Source: Nonomuraea indica (GTDB lineage Bacteria; Actinomycetota; Actinomycetes; Streptosporangiales; Streptosporangiaceae). Taken from it: DNA of 64,000 nt. The number at the start of each line of letters is the position of its first letter. The first letter of the stretch is position 1. Both the position numbers and the translations under genes were made by a program. The stretch is from contig NZ_KZ559476.1 in the NCBI RefSeq assembly GCF_002850745.1, positions 69,688 to 133,687 on the forward strand, given 5' to 3'. Shown here one piece after another: positions 34,789 to 43,425 of this stretch. The notes beneath the pieces are model-generated. The model was not told the DNA's origin. It saw only the letters and a program-made list of their open reading frames with translations, and did not search any database.

Positions 34789-35667
34789 CTACTTGAGGCC
34801 GGTGGTAGCCACACCGCGGATCAGGTACTTCTGGCCGGCCAGGAAGAAGCCGAAGATCGGGCCGAGGGACACGATCGACATCGCGAACATCGGGCCCCAC
34901 GACGACTCGCCGCTGGAGTCCAGGAACTGGCGCAGCGCGACAGCCACCGTGAGGTTGTCACTGTTGGTCAGGTACAGGTTCTGGCTGAAGAAGTCGTTCC
35001 ACGTCCAGATGAAGGTGAAGATGCCGGTCGTGGCCAGGGCGGGCATGCACAGCGGCAGGATCACCTGGAGGAAGACCCGCCAGTAGCCGGCGCCGTCGAT
35101 GGCGGCGGCCTCGTCCAGCTCCCGGGGCAGGGTGCGGATGAACTGCACCATGAGGAAGATGAAGAAGGCGTCCGTCGCCAGGAACTTGGGCACGACGAGG
35201 GGCCAGATCGTGTTGATCCAGTCGAGGTTGGAGAACACGATGTACTGCGGCACGACGGTCACGTGGTGCGGCAGCATGATCGAGCCCAGCATGATCGCGA
35301 ACCACAGCTTCTTCAGCGGGAAGTTGAGCCGCGCGAAGGCGTAGGCGGCCAGCGAGCAGGCCACCAGGTTGGCCACCACGCTCAGGCCCGTGATCACCGC
35401 GGAGTTCCACAGGTAGTAGCCGAAGGAGTGCTTCAGCGCGGTCCAGCCCTCGGAGTAGTTCTCCAGGGTGACCTCGCTCGGCCACAGGCCCGGCTCACGG
35501 AAGATGATCTCCTCCGGCTTGAGCGAGCTCGACACCATCCACAGCAGCGGGTAGAGCATGAGCAGGCCGAAGCCCAGCAGGAGGGCGTGCTTCAGCAGCC
35601 TGCCGCCACGCACGGGGCGGAACAGGAACGGCACGGTGCTGCCGCCTGCGTTACTTCGTGTCGCCAT
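34789..35667 (-). CDS. ABC sugar transporter permease (MalG type), module 1
   Basis: 292 residues, six membrane helices, EAA loop at LPRELDEAAAIDGAGYWRVF. It overlaps the upstream permease gene by 17 nt. Works with the protein at 35651-36640 as the membrane channel. Confidence 0.9.
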   Translation of the reverse strand: MATRSNAGGSTVPFLFRPVRGGRLLKHALLLGFGLLMLYPLLWMVSSSLKPEEIIFREPGLWPSEVTLENYSEGWTALKHSFGYYLWNSAVITGLSVVANLVACSLAAYAFARLNFPLKKLWFAIMLGSIMLPHHVTVVPQYIVFSNLDWINTIWPLVVPKFLATDAFFIFLMVQFIRTLPRELDEAAAIDGAGYWRVFLQVILPLCMPALATTGIFTFIWTWNDFFSQNLYLTNSDNLTVAVALRQFLDSSGESSWGPMFAMSIVSLGPIFGFFLAGQKYLIRGVATTGLK

Positions 35668-36640
35668 AGAAGACCCAATACTTCGACGCGAGGAAATTCA
35701 CGCCGGTCAGCCCGGCGATGATGAGCAGGAGGACCCAGGCCATGGCGGCCGCGTAGCCCATCTCGTAGCTCTTGAAGCCCTTGAGGTAGAGGTAGAGCGT
35801 GTAGAAGAGCGTGGAGTCGACCGGCCCGCCGTTGCCGCCGCTCACGATGAACGACTGCGTGAACGACTGGAACGACTTGATCACTTCGAGCACGAGGTTG
35901 AAGAAGATGATCGGCGTCAGCAGCGGCAGGGTGATCGAGCGGAACTGGCGCCACCGGGTGGCCCCGTCGACCGAGGCGGCCTCGTAGTAGCTCTGCGGGA
36001 TCTGCCGCAGGCCGGCCAGGAAGATGACCATGGGAGCGCCGAACGTCCACACGTGCAGGAGGATCAGCGTGCCGAGCGCGGTGTCGGGGTCGGACACCCA
36101 GCCGGGTCCGTCGATGCCGACCAGCGCCAGCAGCGAGTTGACCAGGCCGTCGGCGCCGAAGAGCTTGCGCCACAGGATGGCGATGGCCACGCTGCCGCCG
36201 AGCAGCGAGGGCAGGTAGTAGACCGAGCGGTAGAACGGCAGCCCGCGCAGCCCCCGGTCCAGTGCCAGGGCCAGGCCCAGGGCGAAGGCGAGCTGCAGCG
36301 GCACCGACACGACCACGTAGATCGTCGTCACCTTGAGCGAGGTGATGAACCTCGTGTCCTCGGTGAACATCTTCGTGTAGTTGTCGAGCCCGACCCAGGT
36401 GCCCTCCTCCAGGAGGCTGAAGTCGGTGAAGGACAGGTACAGCGAGGCCAGGATCGGCCCCACGGTGATCGCGAACAGCCCCAGGAACCAGGGCGCCAGA
36501 AAGACGTAGGCCGTACGGGCCTCACGCCGGCGGTGCGCGCTCACCCGGGGCGCGCGACGCCGGCCTCCCGGCTGCGGCGGAATGCTGACGAGCACCCGCT
36601 TCGGGGTCACGGAAACCGAATCAGACATGGATTCATGCAT
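35651..36640 (-). CDS. ABC sugar transporter permease (MalF type), module 1
   Basis: 329 residues from ATG 36640; ATG 36628 (MSDSVSV) is an alternative with GAGGG 12 nt before it. Basic N-terminal tail, about six helices, EAA loop at IPQSYYEAASVDGATRWRQF. First gene of the five-gene operon permease-permease-binding protein-oxidoreductase-hydrolase. A promoter (-35 TTGACG, -10 TATAGG) lies about 50-75 bp upstream, and two operators lie further out. Confidence 0.9.
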   Translation of the reverse strand: MHESMSDSVSVTPKRVLVSIPPQPGGRRRAPRVSAHRRREARTAYVFLAPWFLGLFAITVGPILASLYLSFTDFSLLEEGTWVGLDNYTKMFTEDTRFITSLKVTTIYVVVSVPLQLAFALGLALALDRGLRGLPFYRSVYYLPSLLGGSVAIAILWRKLFGADGLVNSLLALVGIDGPGWVSDPDTALGTLILLHVWTFGAPMVIFLAGLRQIPQSYYEAASVDGATRWRQFRSITLPLLTPIIFFNLVLEVIKSFQSFTQSFIVSGGNGGPVDSTLFYTLYLYLKGFKSYEMGYAAAMAWVLLLIIAGLTGVNFLASKYWVFYGDTK

Positions 36641-36687
36641 CCCTCATTCCAGGGCCTCCCCGGCACGGCGGGATTGGATAGCGCCTT

Positions 36688-36715
36688 CCTATAGGGATGC
36701 GAAAAGTTTCGTCAA
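36688..36715 (-). promoter_or_regulatory. Promoter of the module 1 importer operon
   Basis: On the minus strand: -35 TTGACG (36715-36710), 16-bp spacer, -10 TATAGG (36693-36688). Close to the sigma-70 consensus, and the region is AT-rich compared with its surroundings. Confidence 0.65.
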
Positions 36716-36738
36716 CCCTTTGCAGGCGTTACAAACCC

Positions 36739-36758
36739 GTTATCGATATATCGCTAAC
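36739..36758. promoter_or_regulatory. 20-bp palindrome upstream of the importer promoter
   Basis: GTTATCGATATATCGCTAAC is a palindrome with a single mismatched pair. It sits 23 bp before the -35 box. It differs from the CAACCGGTTG site, so a second regulator may act here. Confidence 0.6.
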
Positions 36759-36835
36759 TGCGTATCAGCAGCTCAGTGGGGATGTTAGATCGACAGCGCC
36801 TCGTTAACATTTTGATGCGACCCGTGGATGCACTA

Positions 36836-36845
36836 CAACCGGTTG
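36836..36845. promoter_or_regulatory. LacI operator, second site
   Basis: CAACCGGTTG, followed by CA; the 11-bp string CAACCGGTTGC is identical to that at 26097-26107. It lies about 120 bp upstream of the importer promoter, so it could act through looping. The 298-bp gap 36641-36938 holds only these regulatory sequences. Confidence 0.6.
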
Positions 36846-36938
36846 CATTTACGATCATGACTGGGCATGCCGTCCGCCAGAGGCCCCCGAGGCCGCGCGG
36901 CAGGCGAGCCGGCGCCCCCTGCCGCCATGCCGCCGGAC

Positions 36939-37733
36939 CTACCAGACGCCTCCCAGCTCGTTGAGCGTGAACACCCCGCCGGCCCGGTCGTGCAGCGGCT
37001 CGCCCAGGTCGGGCTCGCCCTGCTCGGCGACGACCCGGGCGGCGTACGCCTCGGAGTCGTCACGCGGCACGTAGCCGATGGCCCGCGCCTCGTCCAGCGA
37101 CCACCAGCGGCGCCGGTTGTCCGAGACCCCCCAGACGACGTGGTACCCGGGCGCGACCAGCGCCGCCTCCAGCAGGCGCGCGCAGTCGTCCGGCGAGATC
37201 CAGGTGGCCAGGCCGCGCGTGTCGCCCGAGGCCTCGTTGCAGGTGCCCAGGCGGATCACGGTCACGTTCATGCCGAACCTGTCGTGGTAGAGGCTGCCGA
37301 GCGCCTCCATCACGACCTTGCTGACGCCGTAGTACGTGTCGGGCCGGGGGAAGGCGTAGTCGGGCAGGTCCGCGCCGCCCGCCGGCCGGGTGTGGAAGCC
37401 GGCCGCGTGGTGGCTGCCCATCAGGACGACCTGCCGGACCCCTTCCCTGCGCGCGGCCTCCAGCAGCACCTGGGTGCCGTTGATGTTGGCGTGGACGATG
37501 TCGGCCCAGGGGCGCTCCCGGCTCTGGCCGCCGAGATGGATCACCGCGTCGACGCCCTTCATCGCCGCCGCCATGGCCGCCTCGTCCGCGACGTCGGCCG
37601 TCACCGCCTCCTCCCCCGGCCCCGGCTCCGGCGGCACGAGGTCGGACAGGCGGAGCGTGCGGCCGTCACGGGCGAGACGGGGACGCATGAGCGTGCCGAC
37701 CTTGCCGGCGGCACCTGTCATGAGAATGCGCAT
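36939..37733 (-). CDS. udh: Uronate dehydrogenase
   Basis: 264 residues, the family length, from ATG 37733 with AAGGGGA upstream. Rossmann TGAAGKVG, Y-x3-K as YYGVSK, and Udh-specific segments VIHLGGQSRERPW, RLGTCNEASGDTRGLATWIS and HVVWGVSDNRRRWW. Oxidises D-glucuronate or D-galacturonate to the aldarolactone with NAD+, the first step of the oxidative uronate pathway. Divergent from the second ABC importer, with two IclR-type operators between them. Confidence 0.92.
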   Translation of the reverse strand: MRILMTGAAGKVGTLMRPRLARDGRTLRLSDLVPPEPGPGEEAVTADVADEAAMAAAMKGVDAVIHLGGQSRERPWADIVHANINGTQVLLEAARREGVRQVVLMGSHHAAGFHTRPAGGADLPDYAFPRPDTYYGVSKVVMEALGSLYHDRFGMNVTVIRLGTCNEASGDTRGLATWISPDDCARLLEAALVAPGYHVVWGVSDNRRRWWSLDEARAIGYVPRDDSEAYAARVVAEQGEPDLGEPLHDRAGGVFTLNELGGVW

Positions 37734-37761
37734 GGTCCCCTTGTACACAAAGCTGTCAGAT

Positions 37762-37855
37762 ATTCACATCCTTGAATGTTGACCGTGATCTGTGTCACTC
37801 GTTACGTTCACATGAACCGATGACAGATGCGCGATAGCTGTCCAAGGATGTGAAC
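37762..37855. promoter_or_regulatory. Divergent control region with two 16-bp operators
   Basis: Site 1 ATTCA-CATCCT-TGAAT (37762-37777) and site 2 GTCCA-AGGATG-TGAAC (37840-37855) match the palindrome RTYCA-N6-TGRAY; their central 12 bp are perfect inverted copies. Between them lie a forward promoter candidate, TTGACC (37779-37784), 17 bp, TTACGT (37802-37807), and the related GTTCACATGAAC (37806-37817) over the likely start site. Confidence 0.7.
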
Positions 37856-37867
37856 AGGAGGCGGTCC

Positions 37868-39178
37868 ATGTCACGCCAGTTGCTGGGAGTCGCGCTCACC
37901 ACGGCACTCGCCGTCACGCTGACAGGCTGCGGCTCCGGGGGATCCGGATCGGGTGACGAGGCGTTGGAGATCTGGATCAGGCAGCCACCCGAGTCCGCCT
38001 CCGCCAGGACGGCCGCGAAGCTGGCCGAGGGGTTCACCAAGGCCAGCGGGATCAGGACCAAGGTGGTCGCGATCTTCGACGACTTCGAGACCAAACTGCA
38101 GCAGCAGGCGGCGCAGCGGCGGCTGCCCGACATCGTCATCAACGACACCGCCCAGCTCGGCAACATGAACACCCAGGGCTGGATCCGCGAGGTCGACAAG
38201 GCCCGGATCGCCGGCGGCGACCAGCTCTCCGACCTGGCATGGCAGGCGGCCCTGGGCAGCGACGGCAAGCACTACGCGGTGCCCTTCTCCGCCCAGTCCT
38301 TCGCGCTCGTCGTGCGCAGGGACTGGCGCGAGAAGGTCGGCATGGAACCGCCCGCCACCTGGGCGGACTTAGCCAGGCTGGCCAAGGCGTTCACCGACGG
38401 CGATCCCGACGGCAACGGCCGGAAGGACACCTCGGGGTTCGTCATCCCGGCCGGCACCAAGCGCGGCTACGCCTCCTGGTACGCCGCCTCCCTGATCCAC
38501 GCCAACGGCGGCGACTTCGTCAAGGCCGGCGGGGGCGGGAGGTTCGCCTCCACGGTCAGCGACCCCAGGACCGTGGAGGCCGTGCAGTACCTGCAGGACC
38601 AGTTCTGCACGAGCAGGACCGTCAACCCGGGCGCGGTCAGCAACGACACGACCGTCACCCACGAGGTGTTCGAGAAGGGCCAGGGCGGCATCTACCTCAC
38701 GGGCCCGTGGATGCTGGCCAGGTTCGTCAAGAGCCTCGGGACCGACAGGATCGAGGTCCTGCCGGTGCCCAAGGGCCCGTCCGGCGGCCCCGGCACCCTC
38801 GGCGAGGGCGAGAACGTCTACCTGATGGCCGGCTCCGGCAACGAGGCGGGCCAGCAGAGGTTCGCCGAGTACGCCGCCTCCCCCGACGGCCAGCGGATCG
38901 GCATGAACAAGGACGCCGACGGCGCCATCGTCCGGCTGCCGGTCAACTCCCGGGTCGACCTGGCCGCCGAACGGCAGGACCCGCGCTGGAAGGTGTTCCA
39001 GGACTCCTACGCCCACGCGGTGTACGCACCGCCTGTCCCCAACTGGGCGCCCATCCGCCAGACCTCCGCCGACACCATCAACGCCGTGTGGGCCGACTGC
39101 TCGGCCGACGTCAAGGCCGCGATGGCGGACCTCCACACCAAGCTGACGGCGGAGCTCCAGTCGCAGAAGGCCTCCTGA
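37868..39178 (+). CDS. ABC transporter sugar-binding lipoprotein, module 2
   Basis: 436 residues from ATG 37868 with AGGAGG 6 nt before it. Lipobox LTGC, then a Gly/Ser linker and a family 1 solute-binding domain. First gene of an importer operon divergent from udh, so uronic acid or aldarate oligomers are the likely substrate. Surface lipoprotein. Confidence 0.9.
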   Translation: MSRQLLGVALTTALAVTLTGCGSGGSGSGDEALEIWIRQPPESASARTAAKLAEGFTKASGIRTKVVAIFDDFETKLQQQAAQRRLPDIVINDTAQLGNMNTQGWIREVDKARIAGGDQLSDLAWQAALGSDGKHYAVPFSAQSFALVVRRDWREKVGMEPPATWADLARLAKAFTDGDPDGNGRKDTSGFVIPAGTKRGYASWYAASLIHANGGDFVKAGGGGRFASTVSDPRTVEAVQYLQDQFCTSRTVNPGAVSNDTTVTHEVFEKGQGGIYLTGPWMLARFVKSLGTDRIEVLPVPKGPSGGPGTLGEGENVYLMAGSGNEAGQQRFAEYAASPDGQRIGMNKDADGAIVRLPVNSRVDLAAERQDPRWKVFQDSYAHAVYAPPVPNWAPIRQTSADTINAVWADCSADVKAAMADLHTKLTAELQSQKAS

Positions 39179-39214
39179 CATGGTCCCCGGCAGCGGACGG
39201 GAGGGCGACCCGGC

Positions 39215-40171
39215 ATGACGGCGGCCCCCACCCCCACGCCGGCTCCCGCGCCCGCGCGCACACCGGAGCCCGCCGCCCCGGCTCCCTCCGGCCGCCGCCC
39301 AGGGCGGGGGCCACGGCGGGGCACGCTGGTCGCCTGGGCGTTCCTCGCCCCGGCCCTGGTGCTGTTCCTGTACTTCAAGTTCATCCCCATGTTCGAGGGC
39401 CTGCGGATGAGCCTCTTCGAGGTCCGCTACGTCGGCGACCGGTTCGTGGGCCTGGACAACTACCGCCGGATCCTCACCGACGACGCCTTCACCCAGGCGA
39501 TCTGGCACAGCGTCGTGCTGGCCGTCGGCACCACGGCCGGCTCGATCGTGCTGGGCCTGGTGCTGGCGCTGCTCGTCGAGGGTCCGGCCCGCTACCTGTG
39601 GTTCGTCAGGACGGCGGCGTTCCTGCCGGTGGTGACCACGATGGCGGTCGTCGCCGAGGTGTGGCGGATCATGTACCACCCCGCCGACACGGGCCTGATC
39701 AACTCGATCCTGGGCTGGGCGGGCATCGCCCCGCAGCCCTTCCTGGCCGGCGAGGACTCCTCGCTGCTGTCGATCATGGGCATGAGCGTCTGGCGGGGTG
39801 CCCCCTACGACATGATGATCTTCCTGGCGGGGCTGGTCGGCGTGGACCGCTCGCTGTACGAGGCGGCCGCCGTGGACGGCGCGTCCACCTGGCGCCGGCT
39901 GCGGCACATCACGCTGCCCGCGCTGCGGCCGGTGTTCTGGATCCTGTTCACCCTGGCCGCCATCCGGGGGCTGCGCGTGTTCGTCGAGGTGTACGTGCTC
40001 ACCAACGGCGGACCGAACGGCTCGTCCGAGGTGCTGATGACGCTGATCTACAAGCTGGGGTTCCAGAAGGGCGAGCTGGGCATCGCGGCGGCCGGCGGGA
40101 TCGTGCTCTTCGTGGCGACCCTGCTGCTCACCGTGCTGGTCCAGGTCATGCGCGGGAGGCAGGCGGCATGA
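39215..40171 (+). CDS. ABC sugar transporter permease (MalF type), module 2
   Basis: 318 residues. A Pro/Ala-rich N-terminal tail of about 30 residues, then six helices, with the EAA loop at DRSLYEAAAVDGASTWRRL. ATG 39215. Its stop overlaps the next ATG by 4 nt. Confidence 0.9.
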   Translation: MTAAPTPTPAPAPARTPEPAAPAPSGRRPGRGPRRGTLVAWAFLAPALVLFLYFKFIPMFEGLRMSLFEVRYVGDRFVGLDNYRRILTDDAFTQAIWHSVVLAVGTTAGSIVLGLVLALLVEGPARYLWFVRTAAFLPVVTTMAVVAEVWRIMYHPADTGLINSILGWAGIAPQPFLAGEDSSLLSIMGMSVWRGAPYDMMIFLAGLVGVDRSLYEAAAVDGASTWRRLRHITLPALRPVFWILFTLAAIRGLRVFVEVYVLTNGGPNGSSEVLMTLIYKLGFQKGELGIAAAGGIVLFVATLLLTVLVQVMRGRQAA

Positions 40172-41031
40172 GGAGATTCGACAGCGCCCTCGGGCTGGAG
40201 GCCGCCCGTGGACCGGTGGCGACCCTCTTCAAGGTCCTGGTTCACGGCACCATGATCGTGGTCTTCACCGGCCCGCTCGTCGGCCTGCTGGTCAGCGCCT
40301 TCAGCAGGACGCTGGACCCGACCGGCTTCACGCTGTGGCCGGACGCGCTGAGCCTCACCAACTTCGTCCAGGCCGCCGACAAGAACGTCTACACCTACCT
40401 GCTCAACTCCTTCGTGGTGGTCGGTTTCGGGCTGCTGCTGCAGGTGCTCGTGAGCGTCTTCGCCGCCTACGCGCTGGCGCGCAAGAAGTTCCGGGGCATG
40501 ACGGTCGTGATGCTCGTCATGCTGACGACCATGATGCTGCCCGAGGAGATCATCGCCATCCCGCTCTCCCTGGTGATCGCCGACCTGCCGCTGCTCCACC
40601 TCGACCTCGTCGGGACGTACGCGGGCATGATCCTGCCCGTGGGAGCCTGGGGGTTCTCGATCCTCGTCATGACCGAGTTCATGAAGGAGGTGCCGGTGGA
40701 GCTGGAGGAGGCGGCGCGGATCGACGGGGCCGGCGAGTTGCGGACGTTCTTCACGATCATCCTGCCGCTGTGCCGGCCGGCGCTCGGCGTGATCGGCGTC
40801 TTCGGCTTCACCATGATCTGGGACCAGTACCTGCTCCCCCTCATCGTGGCCACCGAACCCGACATGTGGACCCTGCCCATCGCCCTGCGCTCGCTGCGCT
40901 CGGACGAGGAGGTGGGTATCGGCGTGCTGCTCGCGGCCTCGCTGCTGGCCCTCCTGCCGTCGATCATCGCGTTCCTGGCCTTCCAGCGGCAGTTCATGCG
41001 CGGGCTGACCAGCGGTGCGGTGAAGGGCTGA
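40168..41031 (+). CDS. ABC sugar transporter permease (MalG type), module 2
   Basis: 287 residues, six helices, EAA loop at VPVELEEAARIDGAGELRTF. Coupled to the upstream permease by an ATGA overlap. A copy of the 16-bp operator begins 3 nt after its stop, which marks the boundary to the IclR gene. Confidence 0.9.
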   Translation: MRRFDSALGLEAARGPVATLFKVLVHGTMIVVFTGPLVGLLVSAFSRTLDPTGFTLWPDALSLTNFVQAADKNVYTYLLNSFVVVGFGLLLQVLVSVFAAYALARKKFRGMTVVMLVMLTTMMLPEEIIAIPLSLVIADLPLLHLDLVGTYAGMILPVGAWGFSILVMTEFMKEVPVELEEAARIDGAGELRTFFTIILPLCRPALGVIGVFGFTMIWDQYLLPLIVATEPDMWTLPIALRSLRSDEEVGIGVLLAASLLALLPSIIAFLAFQRQFMRGLTSGAVKG

Positions 41032-41033
41032 AC

Positions 41034-41049
41034 GTCCATGTACGTGGAC
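41034..41049. promoter_or_regulatory. 16-bp operator before the IclR gene
   Basis: GTCCATGTACGTGGAC: perfect outer arms GTCCA/TGGAC, and the best copy of the RTYCA-N6-TGRAY family. It lies 45 bp before the IclR start, consistent with autoregulation. Confidence 0.65.
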
Positions 41050-41093
41050 GCGATCCCATATGCTGACACGAGGAGAACCGTTGTCGAGATGGG

Positions 41094-41855
41094 ATGGATA
41101 TGGAGCCGCAGCTGGTCAAGTCCGCCGAACGGACGGTCCGCATCCTGGAGGCCCTGGCCGCCTCCCCGGAGGCGCTGACGCTGTCACAGCTGCAGCAGCG
41201 CACCGGCTTCCCGCGCAGCAGCCTGCATGCGCTCATGCGCACCTTGGTCGAGCTCAAGTGGGTCGAGACCGACTCGGGGGCGTTCGGCATCGGGCCGCAC
41301 GCCCTGCTGACCGGCACGGCGTACCTCGACAAGGACCCGGCGCTGCCGTTCGCCCAGCAGGCCCTGGAGGACCTGCGCGACGAGATCGGGCACACCGTCC
41401 ACTTCGCCCGCCGCGACGAGGCCCACGTGCTCTACCTGGCCACGCGGGAGTCGCGCGACGCCCACCACGTCATCCCCCGGGTGGGCAGGCGGCTGCCCGC
41501 GCACGTGACGGCCCTCGGCCAGGCGCTGCTCGCGCAGCTCACCGACGACGAAGTGGCCGCCGTGCTGCCCCGCTCGCTGGAGGCCATGACCGAGCACACG
41601 ATCACCGACCTGGTCAAGCTCACCGAGGAGCTGGACCAGGTCCGCACCCGGGGCTGGGCCCACGAACGCGAGCAGGGCACTCCCGGCGTCGCCTGCGTGG
41701 CCGTGGCCGTCGACTACCGGATCCCCGCCACGGACGCCATCAGCTGCTCCATGCCGGCCGAGCTTGGCCCCGCCCACGTCGAGCGGATCACCCAAGCCAT
41801 GATCACCCACACCCGCAGGCTCGCCGCCACCCTCCGGCGGGAGGGCATCCGCTAG
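41094..41855 (+). CDS. IclR-family regulator of the uronate module
   Basis: 253 residues. Winged helix at about 8-65 (KSAERTVRILEALAASPEALTLSQLQQ, then GFPRSSLHALMRTL) and an IclR effector domain (about 80-250: YLATRESRDAH, HVTALGQALLAQL, CVAVAVDYR). ATG 41094; ATG 41100 also fits. Four similar palindromes occur at udh/importer, before this gene, and at aldH/gudD, making this protein the best candidate to bind them. The effector is likely a pathway acid. Confidence 0.9.
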   Translation: MDMEPQLVKSAERTVRILEALAASPEALTLSQLQQRTGFPRSSLHALMRTLVELKWVETDSGAFGIGPHALLTGTAYLDKDPALPFAQQALEDLRDEIGHTVHFARRDEAHVLYLATRESRDAHHVIPRVGRRLPAHVTALGQALLAQLTDDEVAAVLPRSLEAMTEHTITDLVKLTEELDQVRTRGWAHEREQGTPGVACVAVAVDYRIPATDAISCSMPAELGPAHVERITQAMITHTRRLAATLRREGIR

Positions 41856-41885
41856 CCCCCGGCGGGGCGCATCCGCCAGGCGCCG

Positions 41886-41980
41886 GGAGAACACCGCCGG
41901 GCACCAGGAGAACACCGCCAGGCACCAGGAGAACACCGCCAGGCGCCGGGAGAACATCCGCCGAGCACCGGGAGAACATC
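41886..41980. repeat. Five 21-22 bp repeats between iclR and kdgD
   Basis: GGAGAACACC or GGAGAACATC recurs at 41886, 41907, 41928, 41949 and 41971, with GCCAGGCACCA-like sequence between. It fills most of the 214-bp gap before kdgD; no gene is supported here. Confidence 0.85.
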
Positions 41981-42069
41981 CGCCCGACCGTCGGCGGGAG
42001 GACAACACGCGTCGGCAGGACATCCGCGAGAACTCCGGCGGGAGGGAAACCCGCCAGAAAGGACTGCTC

Positions 42070-42975
42070 ATGCGCCTGGACGGCGTTCTCTTCTTCCCCG
42101 TGACCCCCTTCGGCCCCGACGGGGCCGTGGACAGCGAGATGCTCGCCGAACACGTCGCCCGCGGAGTCGCGGCAGGGGCCGGAGGGGTGTTCGCCGCGTG
42201 CGGCACGGGCGAGTTCAACGCCCTCGACCTCGACGACTACACCACGGCCGTGACCACGAGCGTCGTCGCCACGTCCGGACGGGTACCGGTCTTCGCCGGA
42301 GCGGGCGGCACGCTGCCCGCCGCCAAGGCCGTCGCCCGCGCCGCCGCCGCCCAGGGCGCCGACGGGCTGCTGCTCATGCCGCCCTACCTGGTCACCGCTC
42401 CCGCCGACGGCCTGGTCCGCTACGTGCTGGAGGTGAGCGAGGAGAGCGGGCTGCCCGTAGTCATCTACCAGCGGGGCACCGCCCGCTTCACCCCCGCCGC
42501 GGTGGCCGAGCTGGCGCGGACGCCGAACGTGATCGGGTTCAAGGACGGGCTGGGCGACTTCGACCTGCTCCAGCGCATCATCCTGACCGTGCGCCGGGCC
42601 ACCGACCGGCCGTTCACGTTCTTCAACGGGCTGCCGACGGCCGAGCTGACCGTGCCCGCCTACCGGGGGCTCGGGGTGAGCCTCTACTCCAGCGCCGCCT
42701 TCGCCTTCGTCCCGGAAGTCGCGCTCGCCTTCCACCGGGCCGTCACGGCCGGGGACGAGGAGCTGACGCGCCGGCTGCTCACGGGGTTCTTCATGCCGCT
42801 GGTGGAGCTGCGGGACCTCGTGCCGGGGTACGCGGTGTCGCTGGTGAAGGCGGGGGTGCGGCTACGCGGGCTGGATGTGGGCGGGGTCCGGCCGCCGCTG
42901 CTCGACCCGTCGCCGGAGCACGTCGCCAGACTGGACGAGATCATCACGGCCGGCCTGGAGACAGCCGTCCCCTGA
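42070..42975 (+). CDS. kdgD: 5-dehydro-4-deoxyglucarate dehydratase, copy 2
   Basis: 301 residues. ACGTGEFNAL signature, catalytic Tyr in PVVIYQRGT, Schiff-base Lys in VIGFKDGLGDFDLLQRI. Converts 5-keto-4-deoxyglucarate to 2,5-dioxopentanoate with loss of CO2 and water, following glucarate dehydratase (45005) and preceding the dioxovalerate dehydrogenase (43426). ATG 42070 with AAAGGAC upstream. Confidence 0.92.
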   Translation: MRLDGVLFFPVTPFGPDGAVDSEMLAEHVARGVAAGAGGVFAACGTGEFNALDLDDYTTAVTTSVVATSGRVPVFAGAGGTLPAAKAVARAAAAQGADGLLLMPPYLVTAPADGLVRYVLEVSEESGLPVVIYQRGTARFTPAAVAELARTPNVIGFKDGLGDFDLLQRIILTVRRATDRPFTFFNGLPTAELTVPAYRGLGVSLYSSAAFAFVPEVALAFHRAVTAGDEELTRRLLTGFFMPLVELRDLVPGYAVSLVKAGVRLRGLDVGGVRPPLLDPSPEHVARLDEIITAGLETAVP

Positions 42976-42987
42976 CCACGCCCGCTG

Positions 42988-43056
42988 CCTCCCGCCTTCC
43001 CGAACCCCCACCTCCCGCCTTCCCGAACCCCCGCCTCCCGCCTTTTCGAGCCCCCG
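42988..43056. repeat. Three 23-bp tandem repeats after kdgD
   Basis: Units start at 42988, 43011 and 43034 and begin with CCTCCCGCCTT. C-rich on the plus strand. Part of the 450-bp gap between the convergent kdgD and dehydrogenase genes. Confidence 0.8.
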
Positions 43057-43229
43057 CGCCCCGCGCCCCGACCGGTCCCGCCGTCCCGGGTCACGCACAC
43101 GACCCCCGCCACCGCCCCGCCCAACGGCGGGCCACGACGGGGGTCGCGGGAAACGGCCGCCTCCCCACCATGCGCCCGCACCTGCCCGCCACACGCCTGC
43201 GGGCAGAGCCCGAGACGCGCTGAGCGATG

Positions 43230-43391
43230 GCCACGCGCCGTGACCAGGAGCCGCGACCAGGCGACGTCACCCGGCGACGTCACCCGGCAGCGTCACGCGG
43301 CGACGTGACCAGGCGCCGTGACCACGCCGTGACGACGGCGCCGTCACCAGGCACCGTCACCAGGCGCCGTCAGCAGGTGACGTGGCCAGGC
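43230..43391. repeat. Array of GTGAC/GTCAC motifs between convergent genes
   Basis: About ten GTGAC or GTCAC pentamers in 160 bp, in both orientations, embedded in units such as GACGTCACCCGGC and GCGCCGTCACCAGGC. Many neighbouring units can pair into hairpins. No open frame with coding character is seen in 42976-43425. Confidence 0.7.
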
Positions 43392-43425
43392 AGGAGCAGT
43401 GCTCAGTGAGGCGCCGGCGAGGGTC

